Part shown: piece by piece, positions 47,455 to 54,692 of the stretch
How the letters are laid out: every line of letters starts with the position of its first letter
Position numbering within the stretch: position 1 is the stretch's first letter
Assembly: GCF_000423165.1 (NCBI RefSeq)
Contig: NZ_AUHL01000009.1
Location: 1 to 54,692, forward strand
Reading direction: 5' to 3'
From: Pseudidiomarina sediminum DSM 21906
GTDB lineage: Bacteria > Pseudomonadota > Gammaproteobacteria > Enterobacterales > Alteromonadaceae
DNA length: 54,692 nt
Program-made: the position numbers and the translations under genes
The notes under the pieces: model-generated
Databases searched by the model: none
Seen by the model: the letters and a program-made list of their open reading frames with translations, nothing else
What the model was told of the DNA's origin: nothing

Positions 47455-47667
47455 ATGAGCGTTGAACGTGCACTAACAGCTTTTGCAGGTTTTATGGTAG
47501 TATTGTCGGTCGCATTAACCGTATGGGTGCACCCGAACTTTGTCTGGCTAACGGTCTTTGTAGGGGTTAACTTATTCCAGCAGTCTTTTACAGGTTTCTG
47601 CCCCGCAAGCATTGCCATGCGTAAGATGTTTGGTCTAAAAACAGAGCGTGAACTCGCGCAAGAATAA
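47455..47667 (+). CDS. DUF2892 small inner-membrane protein
   Basis: This 70-residue protein has two membrane helices and the family motif FTGFCPASIAM around residue 50. DUF2892 is the membrane part of rhodaneses such as YgaP; here it stands alone, without a rhodanese domain. It has a GAGG site 6-8 nt upstream. It is followed after 12 bp by a YgaV/BigR-like regulator, a pairing linked to sulfur handling (sulfide/persulfide response) in other bacteria. Confidence 0.8.
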   Translation: MSVERALTAFAGFMVVLSVALTVWVHPNFVWLTVFVGVNLFQQSFTGFCPASIAMRKMFGLKTERELAQE

Positions 47668-47679
47668 CAGGATACTTGA

Positions 47680-47991
47680 ATGACAACGCCGACTATCGAA
47701 GAAATGCAACAAGAAGAAGCGCAATTTGCTGCGGCCTTCCTTCGTTCTATTGCAAATGAGCACCGTTTGCAGATTTTATGTCACCTCGCAGGTGGTGAGC
47801 AGAGTGTCGGCGAACTCAATCAACATTTCCCACTCAGCCCCTCGGCTTTCTCGCAACACCTTGCAGTATTGCGTCAACAGGGGCTAGTGAAATTTCGCAA
47901 AGAAGCGCAAACGATTTATTACTCGATTCAAGATCAAGACACACTAAAATTCATGCAGTTGCTGAAAGCTAAATTCTGTCCTGAACTTTAA
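47680..47991 (+). CDS. ArsR-family regulator, BigR/YgaV type
   Basis: The 103-residue winged-helix repressor has the recognition helix in LSPSAFSQHLAVLRQQGLV and a beta-wing in FRKEAQTIYYSI. Cys34 (ILCHL) and Cys100 (KFCPEL) correspond to the redox pair that senses persulfide in BigR/SqrR/YgaV, in place of metal sites. An A/T-rich imperfect palindrome before the DUF2892 gene (about 47408-47431) could be its operator; this is a guess. The stop overlaps the convergent rimI stop by 4 bp. Confidence 0.85.
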   Translation: MTTPTIEEMQQEEAQFAAAFLRSIANEHRLQILCHLAGGEQSVGELNQHFPLSPSAFSQHLAVLRQQGLVKFRKEAQTIYYSIQDQDTLKFMQLLKAKFCPEL

Positions 47992-48434
47992 GACGGCGAT
48001 GTATCGTCGCGCCAGACCATAACCAGCGCGTCTTCACGTTTATCACCACAAGGATAATAGTTAGGACGCCGTCCAACCTGTTGGAAACCAAGCTTCACAT
48101 ACAGCTTAATAGCAGCAGTATTGCTTACCCGCACCTCAAGAAAAACAGTTGCTTTTGACTGCGTTGCCTGCGCGAGCAGATGCGCTAAAAGCTGACGACC
48201 AATTCCTTGGCCTTGAAACGATGGATGGACAGCAATGTCCATAAGCGTGATCTCGTCACAAACCTGCGACGCCACATAAAAACCTTGCAACTCATGTTGC
48301 TGATAATAACCCACGACTTGGTAACCAGCCTGCTGTAAGCAGTTCCTTAGCGTGGTTTCACTCCACGGAAACGCATGGCTTGCGGTTTCAATTGCAAACA
48401 ACGCATCTGAGTAGGTATCAACGACGCTCAGCAT
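47988..48434 (-). CDS. rimI: Ribosomal protein S18-alanine N-acetyltransferase
   Basis: ATG at 48434 gives 148 residues, the E. coli length; GTG at 48440 is an alternative. GNAT motifs: ETASHAFPWSE near the N-terminus, acetyl-CoA loop VHPSFQGQGIGRQLL, and RRPNYYP...REDALVM at the end, as in RimI. It acetylates the N-terminal Ala of S18. It overlaps the holD-like gene by 17 bp, the same pair order as E. coli holD-rimI. Confidence 0.93.
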   Translation of the reverse strand: MLSVVDTYSDALFAIETASHAFPWSETTLRNCLQQAGYQVVGYYQQHELQGFYVASQVCDEITLMDIAVHPSFQGQGIGRQLLAHLLAQATQSKATVFLEVRVSNTAAIKLYVKLGFQQVGRRPNYYPCGDKREDALVMVWRDDTSPS

Positions 48435-48807
48435 GCGCACCGCTCAACTGCTTCCACAAGGCGCGCTTTTGCGCAGCGGATGGTTGGACGAGAGCCAGCT
48501 TTAGACGCTGTTCTGGCGCCCAGTTATCAGCAGCTGAGGCAGAGACTTCTGCGGGCTTCGCTGCATGGTCTTCGGTACAAGCGAAGAACAGATCACTTAA
48601 CCATAATGGCACAGCGACAGGCAGACGCTCTTCTAACTCCAATAGCCAAGCACCAAGTTTATAAAAATAACACTCAGTAGCGGCGACCGGCGTTTCGGAT
48701 TGCTGGTTTTGACGCGTTTGCCAATAGGTAAGTTGTAATGCCGCTAGCGCTTCACATTGCGAGGCATTCCAAAGCGTTTGATGATCTGAAGTATCTGGAG
48801 ATTTCAT
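48418..48807 (-). CDS. holD: DNA polymerase III psi subunit (HolD-like)
   Basis: This 129-residue acidic protein is poorly conserved overall. The C-terminus PSAAQKRALWKQL matches the HolD pattern seen in E. coli (PTARAALWQQI), and the gene precedes rimI with overlap exactly as holD does. Psi links the clamp loader to chi and SSB. The call rests on the C-terminal motif plus synteny. Confidence 0.7.
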   Translation of the reverse strand: MKSPDTSDHQTLWNASQCEALAALQLTYWQTRQNQQSETPVAATECYFYKLGAWLLELEERLPVAVPLWLSDLFFACTEDHAAKPAEVSASAADNWAPEQRLKLALVQPSAAQKRALWKQLSGAHAERR

Positions 48808-48844
48808 AGGGGTTAGCTTAACGAATATAACACCTAGAAGAAAG

Positions 48845-48921
48845 TGGCAGGGGTGGAGGGATTCGAACCCCCAACCGTCGGTTTTGGAGACCGCTGTTCT
48901 ACCAATTGGAACTACACCCCT
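48845..48921 (-). tRNA. tRNA-Trp (anticodon CCA)
   Basis: On the minus strand the 77-nt cloverleaf starts AGGGGTG, pairs with CACCCCT and ends in an encoded GCCA. D stem GTTC/GAAC is perfect; the anticodon loop CTCCAAA gives CCA; the T loop is TTCGAAT. The first anticodon-stem pair (27-43) is a G-A mismatch. Confidence 0.96.
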
Positions 48922-48937
48922 GCAACGTAGAACCCGA

Positions 48938-48965
48938 ATTATACTGGCCGCATGAGGTCTGGCAA
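48938..48965 (-). promoter_or_regulatory. Promoter of tRNA-Trp (and possibly holD-rimI)
   Basis: On the minus strand -35 TTGCCA (48965-48960), a 16-nt spacer and a perfect -10 TATAAT (48943-48938) are followed by TCGGG, 17 bp before the tRNA. No terminator is seen between the tRNA and holD, so read-through into holD-rimI is possible. Confidence 0.75.
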
Positions 48966-49025
48966 GTCTTTTATCGCGATTTACGTTTACTTGCAGGTTT
49001 TTTCACCGATTTCCGCTGGGGGGTT

Positions 49026-49034
49026 TGATATACT
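49026..49034 (+). promoter_or_regulatory. Candidate extended -10 promoter for tamA-tamB
   Basis: TGATATACT carries the extended TGn motif plus TATACT, 37 bp before the tamA start. No clear -35 box is present, which is usual for extended -10 promoters. Confidence 0.45.
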
Positions 49035-49070
49035 CCTTATAGACTACTGACTTAGCCACAAGGTGACAGG

Positions 49071-50849
49071 ATGACGCGCGATTGGTGGATTGGGTGGGTG
49101 CTTTTGTTGGGCTGCGTGATTTGCACTGCACCAACGTTTGCGCAACAGCTCGAAAAAACGCAAACGACTCTAGAGATCAACATCGCTGGTGTTGACGATG
49201 AAGTGCTATCCAACAATGTGCGAAGCTACCTTGAGTTACTCGACTACGCGGGTCAAACCGCACCAGCGAGCTTTCGGTTGCGTTATTTAGCGCGCCGTGG
49301 CGATACCTCAATCAAGCAAGCGCTTGAACCGTTCGGCTACTACCATACGCAGGTATCACACGAAATTGTGCGCGAGCAAGATGTAACCTACGTCAACTAC
49401 AAGGTTGATGTTGGTCAACAAACCCAGCTGGCCTTGGTCGCTATCAACATCACGGGTGAGATGGCAGAAGACCCTGAATATCAGCGCTTACGCCGAAAGT
49501 TTACCTTAAAAGAAGGCCAGCCCTTCATCCATGCTAATTATGAGAAAGTGAAATCGCAACTACGTAGCCTTGCTGCAGAGCGCGGCTATTACGACGCGAC
49601 CTTCACCCAGCAAGATGTGACCGTGGAGCTCAGCACCGCCACCGCCGCCATTCAGTTAAGTCTCGATAGCGGTGAGCGTTACGCTTTTGGCGACGTTAGC
49701 ATTTGTTGCAACCATTTAAGCGACGACTTCTTACAGCGCTATTTTCAATTCTCACAAGGGGAGCCTTTCCACACCCGCGAACTCCTCGATTTACAGGTCG
49801 CCCTAGTCTCGAGTGACTATTTTGAGAATGTCGAAGTAGCCCCTTTATGGGACGAAGCAACTGCTGGAGAAGTCCCCGTTTCCGTGCGCCTCACCCCCAA
49901 CCAACGCGATTTCTATCAAATCGGGCCAGGATACGGCACAGACACTCGTGCTCGCTTAACGCTAGCCTTTGATCGCCGCTGGATAAATGATCGCGGGCAC
50001 CGTTTAAGTACCCTGATGCGCTTGTCTGAAGTGCAAAACACCGGTTTTATTGACTATATTATTCCCGGTACGAACCCGGCTCGGGATCAATACAGCATTA
50101 CTGGCGAAATCAAAGACCGCAGTTACGAATCGCTCGACTCTACCCTATATAAAGCGGGATTTCGCGACACACGTTATTACGATGATTGGCAACGCACTTA
50201 TCAACTCGCTTATCTACGTGAAGACTTTCGATTTGGCGATAACCCTCGTGAAAGTTCGACGTTTCTCGTTCCAAGTGCGGAGTTCAGCTGGGTCAAGAAT
50301 GATCAAGATAGTGACAATCGTAACCTCATCGATAACGGCCTTCGATTCAGCGTTAAGCTTCAGGGGGCAAGTAATAGCGCGGGCTCAGACGCAAGTTTTG
50401 TCGCGGTCAGCGTTGGTGGGAAAGCAGTCCATAGTCTAACGGAGCGTTGGCGCGTACTGGCCCGCGGTGAGTTTGGCGTTATGCGCACCTCTAATTTCGA
50501 TGCTATTCCGCCGAGTCTGCGCTTTTTCGCAGGCGGTGATCACAGCGTTCGTGGCTATGCGTATCAACAGTTAGGTCCTGAGAATGAGGATGGCGTCATC
50601 ATCGGCGGCCGCTACCTTGGCGTAACTAGTGTTGAATTTGACTACCTCGTCGCACCCGATTGGCGCGTTGCGGTTTTTAGTGATTATGGCAACAGCGGCA
50701 TGGAATGGTCCATGGCCTGGCGACAAAGTATCGGTGTTGGCGTGCGCTGGCTTTCCCCGATAGGCCCCGTCCGCCTTGATGTCGCACAAGCGATCGATGA
50801 ACCTAATCGCCCGTGGCGTCTGCACCTAACCATAGGACCCGATTTATGA
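49071..50849 (+). CDS. tamA: Autotransporter assembly factor TamA (Omp85 family)
   Basis: The 592-residue product has a signal peptide (ends PTFAQQ), three POTRA domains (about 30-265, including LRSLAAERGYYDATF) and a C-terminal 16-strand barrel with the Omp85 motif LRFFAGGDHSVRGYAY and terminal LTIGPDL. With TamB it forms the translocation and assembly module linking inner and outer membrane, used for autotransporters and lipid transport. Its stop overlaps the tamB start by 4 bp. Confidence 0.95.
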   Translation: MTRDWWIGWVLLLGCVICTAPTFAQQLEKTQTTLEINIAGVDDEVLSNNVRSYLELLDYAGQTAPASFRLRYLARRGDTSIKQALEPFGYYHTQVSHEIVREQDVTYVNYKVDVGQQTQLALVAINITGEMAEDPEYQRLRRKFTLKEGQPFIHANYEKVKSQLRSLAAERGYYDATFTQQDVTVELSTATAAIQLSLDSGERYAFGDVSICCNHLSDDFLQRYFQFSQGEPFHTRELLDLQVALVSSDYFENVEVAPLWDEATAGEVPVSVRLTPNQRDFYQIGPGYGTDTRARLTLAFDRRWINDRGHRLSTLMRLSEVQNTGFIDYIIPGTNPARDQYSITGEIKDRSYESLDSTLYKAGFRDTRYYDDWQRTYQLAYLREDFRFGDNPRESSTFLVPSAEFSWVKNDQDSDNRNLIDNGLRFSVKLQGASNSAGSDASFVAVSVGGKAVHSLTERWRVLARGEFGVMRTSNFDAIPPSLRFFAGGDHSVRGYAYQQLGPENEDGVIIGGRYLGVTSVEFDYLVAPDWRVAVFSDYGNSGMEWSMAWRQSIGVGVRWLSPIGPVRLDVAQAIDEPNRPWRLHLTIGPDL

Positions 50850-53800
50850 AGTGGATAAAGACCTTAGCAACCATCGTTGTCGGACTCTTCATTATTGTTC
50901 CGGTGCTTGCTTATGGGCTAATTAGTACAACTAAAGGTTCGGAGTGGCTCATCGATACCTTGCTCGCGTACACAGAGACCAACCTAAACTACGCTAGCAT
51001 CGAAGGGCGCCTACTCGATGAGCTGACGCTTGAAGGCATCGAGTTTTCAAACGACAGTAGTACGATCTCAGTCAGCGCCGTAACTCTCAACTGGCAGCCC
51101 TTCGCACTGCTCGATAACCTTGTGCAAGTTAACCAATTACATATCGGTAATGTAACTGTGGTTAGTACCCAAGAAGCCGCCACCTCGAGCACACCGGTGA
51201 ACTTACCTGAATTCTCATTACCCATCGCCGTGAACATCGATGAGCTAAGCTATCAGCAACAACTGCCCATTGCGGAAGATGCTCAAGCAAGCCTCCAAAC
51301 TCAAGTCAAATGGAATGGCAACCGATTACAACTCTCACAATTACACCTGGTGACCAACTACAATCAAGGAGAGCTCAAACTTAATGGCGACATTAACATA
51401 ACGACTGAAAAGGATTACCCATTACAAATTAAAACAGCGTACCAACTTCACTACCCGTATGCAGGAGTGAGTATCGACACCCTCGACGGAGAGCTTGAAA
51501 TTACTGGGGCGATAGCTAGTGAGCTCAACGTAGATGGTATTCTGCAAGCAACGGATACGCCTACTCAGCATATTACGGCGAACCTAAGTAACCTCCTCAC
51601 AGCGCCGCAATGGAATGCAAAACTAAGCCTCAACGCACTCCCCTTGAGCCCTTTTGTTGGTTTAATTGATAACTTACAACCTCAGTTAACACCGCTTATT
51701 ACCTCAAACGCCCAAGTGTCGGGAGAGTTAACCGCTGACTCAGAACAACTCCTGATCGATAATCTTGTGCTCGACGCCATCAGCGCGACGGCCGGCGAGC
51801 TCAGCGTGACCGGCGTGTGGAAACATGCGAATTTCGCCCCAGGGCTTGCAGAACATGATTTTAAACTTGGCGTCCGGGCTGACAATATAGTACTGCCTCT
51901 CGCTGCCCCTGAGCTTTTACTCCAAACCCTTGAGTTACAACTCGATGGAAAACCCAATGACTATCAGTTTAGCGTCGCAAGCAATGCAATGCTTAGCCAT
52001 CAACAAGAGAACTTGCTTGCTTTAGAACGTCTTCAAATGAACTTACAAGGCCAAGGTGACCTCAACCAGTTAACCTTAGATACGCTGACACTCAACAGTA
52101 ATGAACTTAACGCCGCTGCGACGGCAACCGTGCAGTGGCAACCCGAGTTAGCGGTAAATCTCACCCTAACTGACGCGAATGCCAATTTAACTCTCGCCGG
52201 CGAGCCAACCTCAGCACAGGCGTCAGGCAGCATTAGGTTTGAACAGAACGCCTTACAAATTAATGAGTTCATTGTCAGTTTTGCCGGCACAACCTTTACT
52301 GCACACGGCACCACCGCAAAAGACAGCCATATTGAAGGTCGGCTGTTTGTTGAAAACCCAACACAGATCCCCGGCGCTCCCGCAGCGTTGCATGAAATCG
52401 ATCAAATTGACTTAGCTTACACCTTCAACGCAAAAAATAACTTTTCTGACTTGGCGCTCACAGTTGAATCATTAGACGTTGCTACCGAATCATTCGGTCA
52501 ACTCAAAACAACGCAGCCAAGTGATTTTATCTGGCAACATCAGGACGATGAATGGCGTTTAACCATCAATCCACTTTGTATGACGGATAGTACGGGGCGT
52601 ATCGGACGTTTGTGCGCAGAAGCGACGGCAAGCCCTGCAACCACAACCCTTAACGTAGACGGACAGGACCTCGCCTTGGCTCTCCTCAACCGCTTACGTG
52701 AGCAAGACGTCGCTGAACGCATTGCCGGACGGTTAGCGCTAGACGCTAGCGTGGTCGTTGATACGCAAACGCAAAAAATAAAAACCATAGCGGGAAAGGT
52801 TAGTAGTGACTCTACGGTATTTTTCGCGCTTGACCAAGAAACAAGTACCAAGCTCGATTATTGGGAAATCAATGCGCAAGGTAATAGCGAGCAACTCACC
52901 GCAACCTTAGATGGCATGCTCGACGATGCACAAGGCGGTATTATTGGCGATCTAACACTCCAAGATCTCTATGGTGCGCAAGCAATTAACGGTTCATTGC
53001 TCTTCACGCTTGATGATTTGACGATGATGGATTGGGTGTTACCCGGTGTGCGCTACGAAGATGGCAAGGCTACCGCATCACTTCGCGTGACAGGAACTCT
53101 TGCCGCGCCTTCATTAGAAGGCGATATGGAGGTCTACGCGAAAACCGTTGGTTTTGCACAAACCAACCTGGTCTTTAATGACGTGCGCCTAGCATTAATT
53201 GATGATCCCAATACCGAGGGTGAATTACAGCTCGAAGGCCAAGCTCGTTCCGGCGAGAACGGAACCCTGTTCATTGAGGGCTTAGCCCTGCCCCTCGAAC
53301 AAGAAGCCTACCTCGCGATCCAAGGCACCAACTTCCGGGCGATGCAAATGCCAACCATGACTGTAGATATCAGCCCAGATATCCGAATTTTCGTTAAGGA
53401 TAAGCTGATTGATATTGCTGGCACCGTTGGTGTTCCTTACGCCTCTATAAATGCCCCTGAGTTCGAAAATGCTGTGACACGTTCAGCAGATGTGACCATA
53501 ACCGAGCAAGGGGAGCCCGTGGTTACAAAAGACGAGAACTTAGGAAGCTTTAAGGTCAACGCGGCGATACGCGTGAATCTTGGTGAAAACGTTAGTGTGA
53601 ACGCCTATGGGTTTGAAGGAAAATTGCGTGGCAGTTTAGAACTACTGGAGCGACCTACCCGACCCGTAACAGCGATTGGAAGCATTAGCGTTTACGATGG
53701 TTCCTATACCCTATATGGGCAAACATTAAATATAGAACGCGGCGCATTTATCTATAACGGTGGTGACGTAGGTAACCCAGGGCTTAGCTTGCAAGTGAAA

Positions 53801-54280
53801 CGCTCCATCACAGATCCAAGTGCCGGCTCTCAAGTTTCCGTCGGCGCGCAAGTTGCTGGAACACTCACCGAGCCAGATTTTAGGCTGTTCGCTAGTCCAG
53901 CGATGCCTGATTCAGAAATATTATCCTATCTCTTGCTGGGTAGAAGTATGCAGTCTGCATCATCGACCAATTCAGAAGATCTTCAACTGCAAGCGCTACT
54001 TATGTTGGGAGCACGCGGAACTAATGCTATCGGCGAATCGTTACAAGACAGCTTAGGTATTGATGAAGTGAGTCTAAGTTCTGATCCCACGACCAGAGAG
54101 ACGTCTTTTTATATCGGAAAGTACCTCTCACCTAAGCTTTACGTGAAGTATGGTATTGGTCTATTAGAAAGTACAAATACGTTTATGATTCGCTATCAAT
54201 TAACTGAACGCTTGTTAATCGAGACAATGACCAGCACCAAGGCCCAAGGTGGAGATATGTTTTATACCTTTGAGCGGTAG
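50846..54280 (+). CDS. tamB: Translocation and assembly module protein TamB
   Basis: ATG at 50846 (ATGA overlap with tamA) gives 1144 residues. An N-terminal membrane anchor (about 5-27) is followed by a long repetitive beta-strand region (beta-taco fold, AsmA-like). The C-terminal TamB/DUF490 domain has VNAYGFEGKLRGSLELLE, SYTLYGQTLNIERGAFIYNGG and a final LYVKYGIGLLE...RLLIETMTS strand set. It is somewhat shorter than E. coli TamB (1259). A terminator follows 35 bp downstream. Confidence 0.95.
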   Translation: MKWIKTLATIVVGLFIIVPVLAYGLISTTKGSEWLIDTLLAYTETNLNYASIEGRLLDELTLEGIEFSNDSSTISVSAVTLNWQPFALLDNLVQVNQLHIGNVTVVSTQEAATSSTPVNLPEFSLPIAVNIDELSYQQQLPIAEDAQASLQTQVKWNGNRLQLSQLHLVTNYNQGELKLNGDINITTEKDYPLQIKTAYQLHYPYAGVSIDTLDGELEITGAIASELNVDGILQATDTPTQHITANLSNLLTAPQWNAKLSLNALPLSPFVGLIDNLQPQLTPLITSNAQVSGELTADSEQLLIDNLVLDAISATAGELSVTGVWKHANFAPGLAEHDFKLGVRADNIVLPLAAPELLLQTLELQLDGKPNDYQFSVASNAMLSHQQENLLALERLQMNLQGQGDLNQLTLDTLTLNSNELNAAATATVQWQPELAVNLTLTDANANLTLAGEPTSAQASGSIRFEQNALQINEFIVSFAGTTFTAHGTTAKDSHIEGRLFVENPTQIPGAPAALHEIDQIDLAYTFNAKNNFSDLALTVESLDVATESFGQLKTTQPSDFIWQHQDDEWRLTINPLCMTDSTGRIGRLCAEATASPATTTLNVDGQDLALALLNRLREQDVAERIAGRLALDASVVVDTQTQKIKTIAGKVSSDSTVFFALDQETSTKLDYWEINAQGNSEQLTATLDGMLDDAQGGIIGDLTLQDLYGAQAINGSLLFTLDDLTMMDWVLPGVRYEDGKATASLRVTGTLAAPSLEGDMEVYAKTVGFAQTNLVFNDVRLALIDDPNTEGELQLEGQARSGENGTLFIEGLALPLEQEAYLAIQGTNFRAMQMPTMTVDISPDIRIFVKDKLIDIAGTVGVPYASINAPEFENAVTRSADVTITEQGEPVVTKDENLGSFKVNAAIRVNLGENVSVNAYGFEGKLRGSLELLERPTRPVTAIGSISVYDGSYTLYGQTLNIERGAFIYNGGDVGNPGLSLQVKRSITDPSAGSQVSVGAQVAGTLTEPDFRLFASPAMPDSEILSYLLLGRSMQSASSTNSEDLQLQALLMLGARGTNAIGESLQDSLGIDEVSLSSDPTTRETSFYIGKYLSPKLYVKYGIGLLESTNTFMIRYQLTERLLIETMTSTKAQGGDMFYTFER

Positions 54281-54314
54281 TTGCTATTCGTTGCTAGTAT
54301 CAGCAGCCAAACAC

Positions 54315-54350
54315 AAAAAAAGCCCCCAGCGTTAGCTGAGGGCTTTTTCT
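54315..54350. terminator. Bidirectional terminator between tamB and the rRNA operon
   Basis: AGCCCCCAGC-GTTA-GCTGAGGGCT is flanked by an A-run on the left and a T-run on the right. The stem is perfect with one G-U pair when read on the minus strand and has one C-A mismatch on the plus strand, so it suits the rRNA operon best while also ending tamB. Confidence 0.8.
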
Positions 54351-54460
54351 TATTTGAAGCCTGGCGGTGCCCTACATTACTCCGGGCCTCCTGCCCTACG
54401 CCCTTCGGGCCGCTGCACGCAGCGGTCAAAATTGCTCCCGGCAATTTTGTCACATGCCCA
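54351..54460 (-). other. Degenerate duplicate of the 5S 3' end and spacer
   Basis: Bases 54351-54369 are identical over 19 bp to 54523-54541, the junction of the 5S 3' end and its downstream flank. Beyond this the similarity to 5S decays within about 15 bp. The following 90 bp contain three hairpins (including 54410-54425 and 54427-54449). It looks like a remnant of a second 5S gene or a rearranged copy of the rrn tail. It also produces spurious plus-strand ORFs. Confidence 0.6.
54427..54449. repeat. Inverted repeat CAAAATTG-N7-CAATTTTG, copy 1
   Basis: Eight-base arms flank CTCCCGG. CGCAGCG precedes it at 54418-54424. The same structure recurs at 54661-54683, on the other side of the 5S gene, with the CGCAGCG flank in reverse orientation. 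Confidence 0.7.
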
Positions 54461-54488
54461 TGTTCGGGTAGCACAACACCCAAAACAA

Positions 54489-54524
54489 AAAATCCCCCGT
54501 ACTTTCGTACGAGGGATGTTTTTA
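54489..54524 (-). terminator. Rho-independent terminator of the rRNA operon
   Basis: On the minus strand ATCCCTCGTAC-GAAA-GTACGGGGGAT forms an 11-bp stem with one G-U pair and is followed by TTTTTTG. It lies a few bases after the 5S 3' end. Confidence 0.92.
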
Positions 54525-54528
54525 TTTG

Positions 54529-54647
54529 AAGCCTGGCGGTGTCCTACTCTCACATGGGGAAGCCCCACACTACCATCGGCGCTGAAGCGTTTCACTACTG
54601 AGTTCGGAATGGGTCAGGTGGTTCCACTTCGCTATTGCCGCCAGGCA
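54529..54647 (-). rRNA. rrf: 5S rRNA
   Basis: On the minus strand it starts TGCCTGGCGGCAATAGCG, contains the conserved CCACCTGACCC, CCGAACTCAG and GCGCCGATGGTAGTGTGGGG, and ends ACACCGCCAGGC. The terminal arms pair. The length of about 119 nt equals E. coli 5S. Exact ends are estimated by analogy. It is the last gene of an rRNA operon whose 23S and 16S lie to the right of the window. Confidence 0.96.
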
Positions 54648-54660
54648 TAAACTTTTCACA

Positions 54661-54683
54661 CAAAATTGTCCGGAACAATTTTG
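54661..54683. repeat. Inverted repeat CAAAATTG-N7-CAATTTTG, copy 2 (23S-5S spacer)
   Basis: Arms of 8 bp flank TCCGGAA, followed by AACGCTGCG at the window edge. It lies in the spacer upstream of 5S on the minus strand and probably forms a processing hairpin. Confidence 0.7.
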
Positions 54684-54692
54684 AACGCTGCG

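Noticed and set aside
54281-54529. Short plus- and minus-strand ORFs next to the 5S gene
   Set aside because: They arise from the duplicated 5S tail and terminator sequences.

Overview
The window reads as chromosomal DNA of a marine gammaproteobacterium of the Alteromonadales, most likely Idiomarinaceae (Idiomarina or Pseudidiomarina). This is inferred from gene content, Escherichia-like ribosomal protein and rRNA leader sequences, a MipA/DUF3019/two-component cassette and moderate GC. No database search was possible. The segment lies exactly between two rRNA operons that both run on the minus strand. The left edge is the 5' end of a 16S gene with its leader, boxA, P2 and P1 promoters. The right edge is a complete 5S gene with its terminator.

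Layout from left to right: (1) 1-500, rrn promoter and leader. (2) 503-1306, a secreted protein built of nine exact 15-residue helical units. (3) 1380-9898 (minus), the spc operon (rplN to rpmJ) and the alpha operon (rpsM to rplQ) with an S4-type leader. The S10 operon that usually precedes rplN is absent. (4) 10322-16088 (plus), an mnh/mrp multisubunit Na+/H+ antiporter operon with MnhA and MnhB fused. (5) 16093-25045 (minus), a compact Tad (Flp pilus) secretion operon of 13 genes: pilin, TadG-like, two TadE-like pseudopilins, CpaB, secretin, TadA ATPase, TadB, TadC, a DUF192 protein, a TPR lipoprotein, a type IV pilin-like protein and one unrecognised 168-residue protein. No TadZ, TadV or RcpB is encoded here. 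(6) 25142-27582, queE/queC (queuosine precursor) and nagZ. (7) 27720-29054, an S41 protease-like lipoprotein. (8) 29072-34058, radA, serB, smp, a TatD-family gene and prfC, a neighbourhood related to the E. coli 99-minute region. (9) 34267-39411, a large S8 subtilase with a cell-surface sorting tail, interrupted by one in-frame TAA. (10) 39633-42762, mipA-like, DUF3019, response regulator and histidine kinase. (11) 42755-47289 (minus), deoxynucleoside catabolism (cdd-deoC-deoA-deoB-deoD) with a candidate CRP site. (12) 47455-47991, DUF2892 plus a BigR/YgaV-type ArsR regulator. (13) 47988-48921 (minus), rimI, holD and tRNA-Trp. (14) 49071-54280, tamA-tamB. (15) 54281-54692, terminators, a degenerate duplicate of the 5S tail and the 5S gene.

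Most of the window is core housekeeping sequence with very tight gene packing: 1-4 bp stop/start overlaps inside operons and several convergent genes whose stop codons overlap. The parts most worth following up are the reduced Tad system, the 15-residue-repeat protein, the single-stop subtilase, the direct repeats in front of the mipA cassette and the rearranged rRNA-flanked ends.
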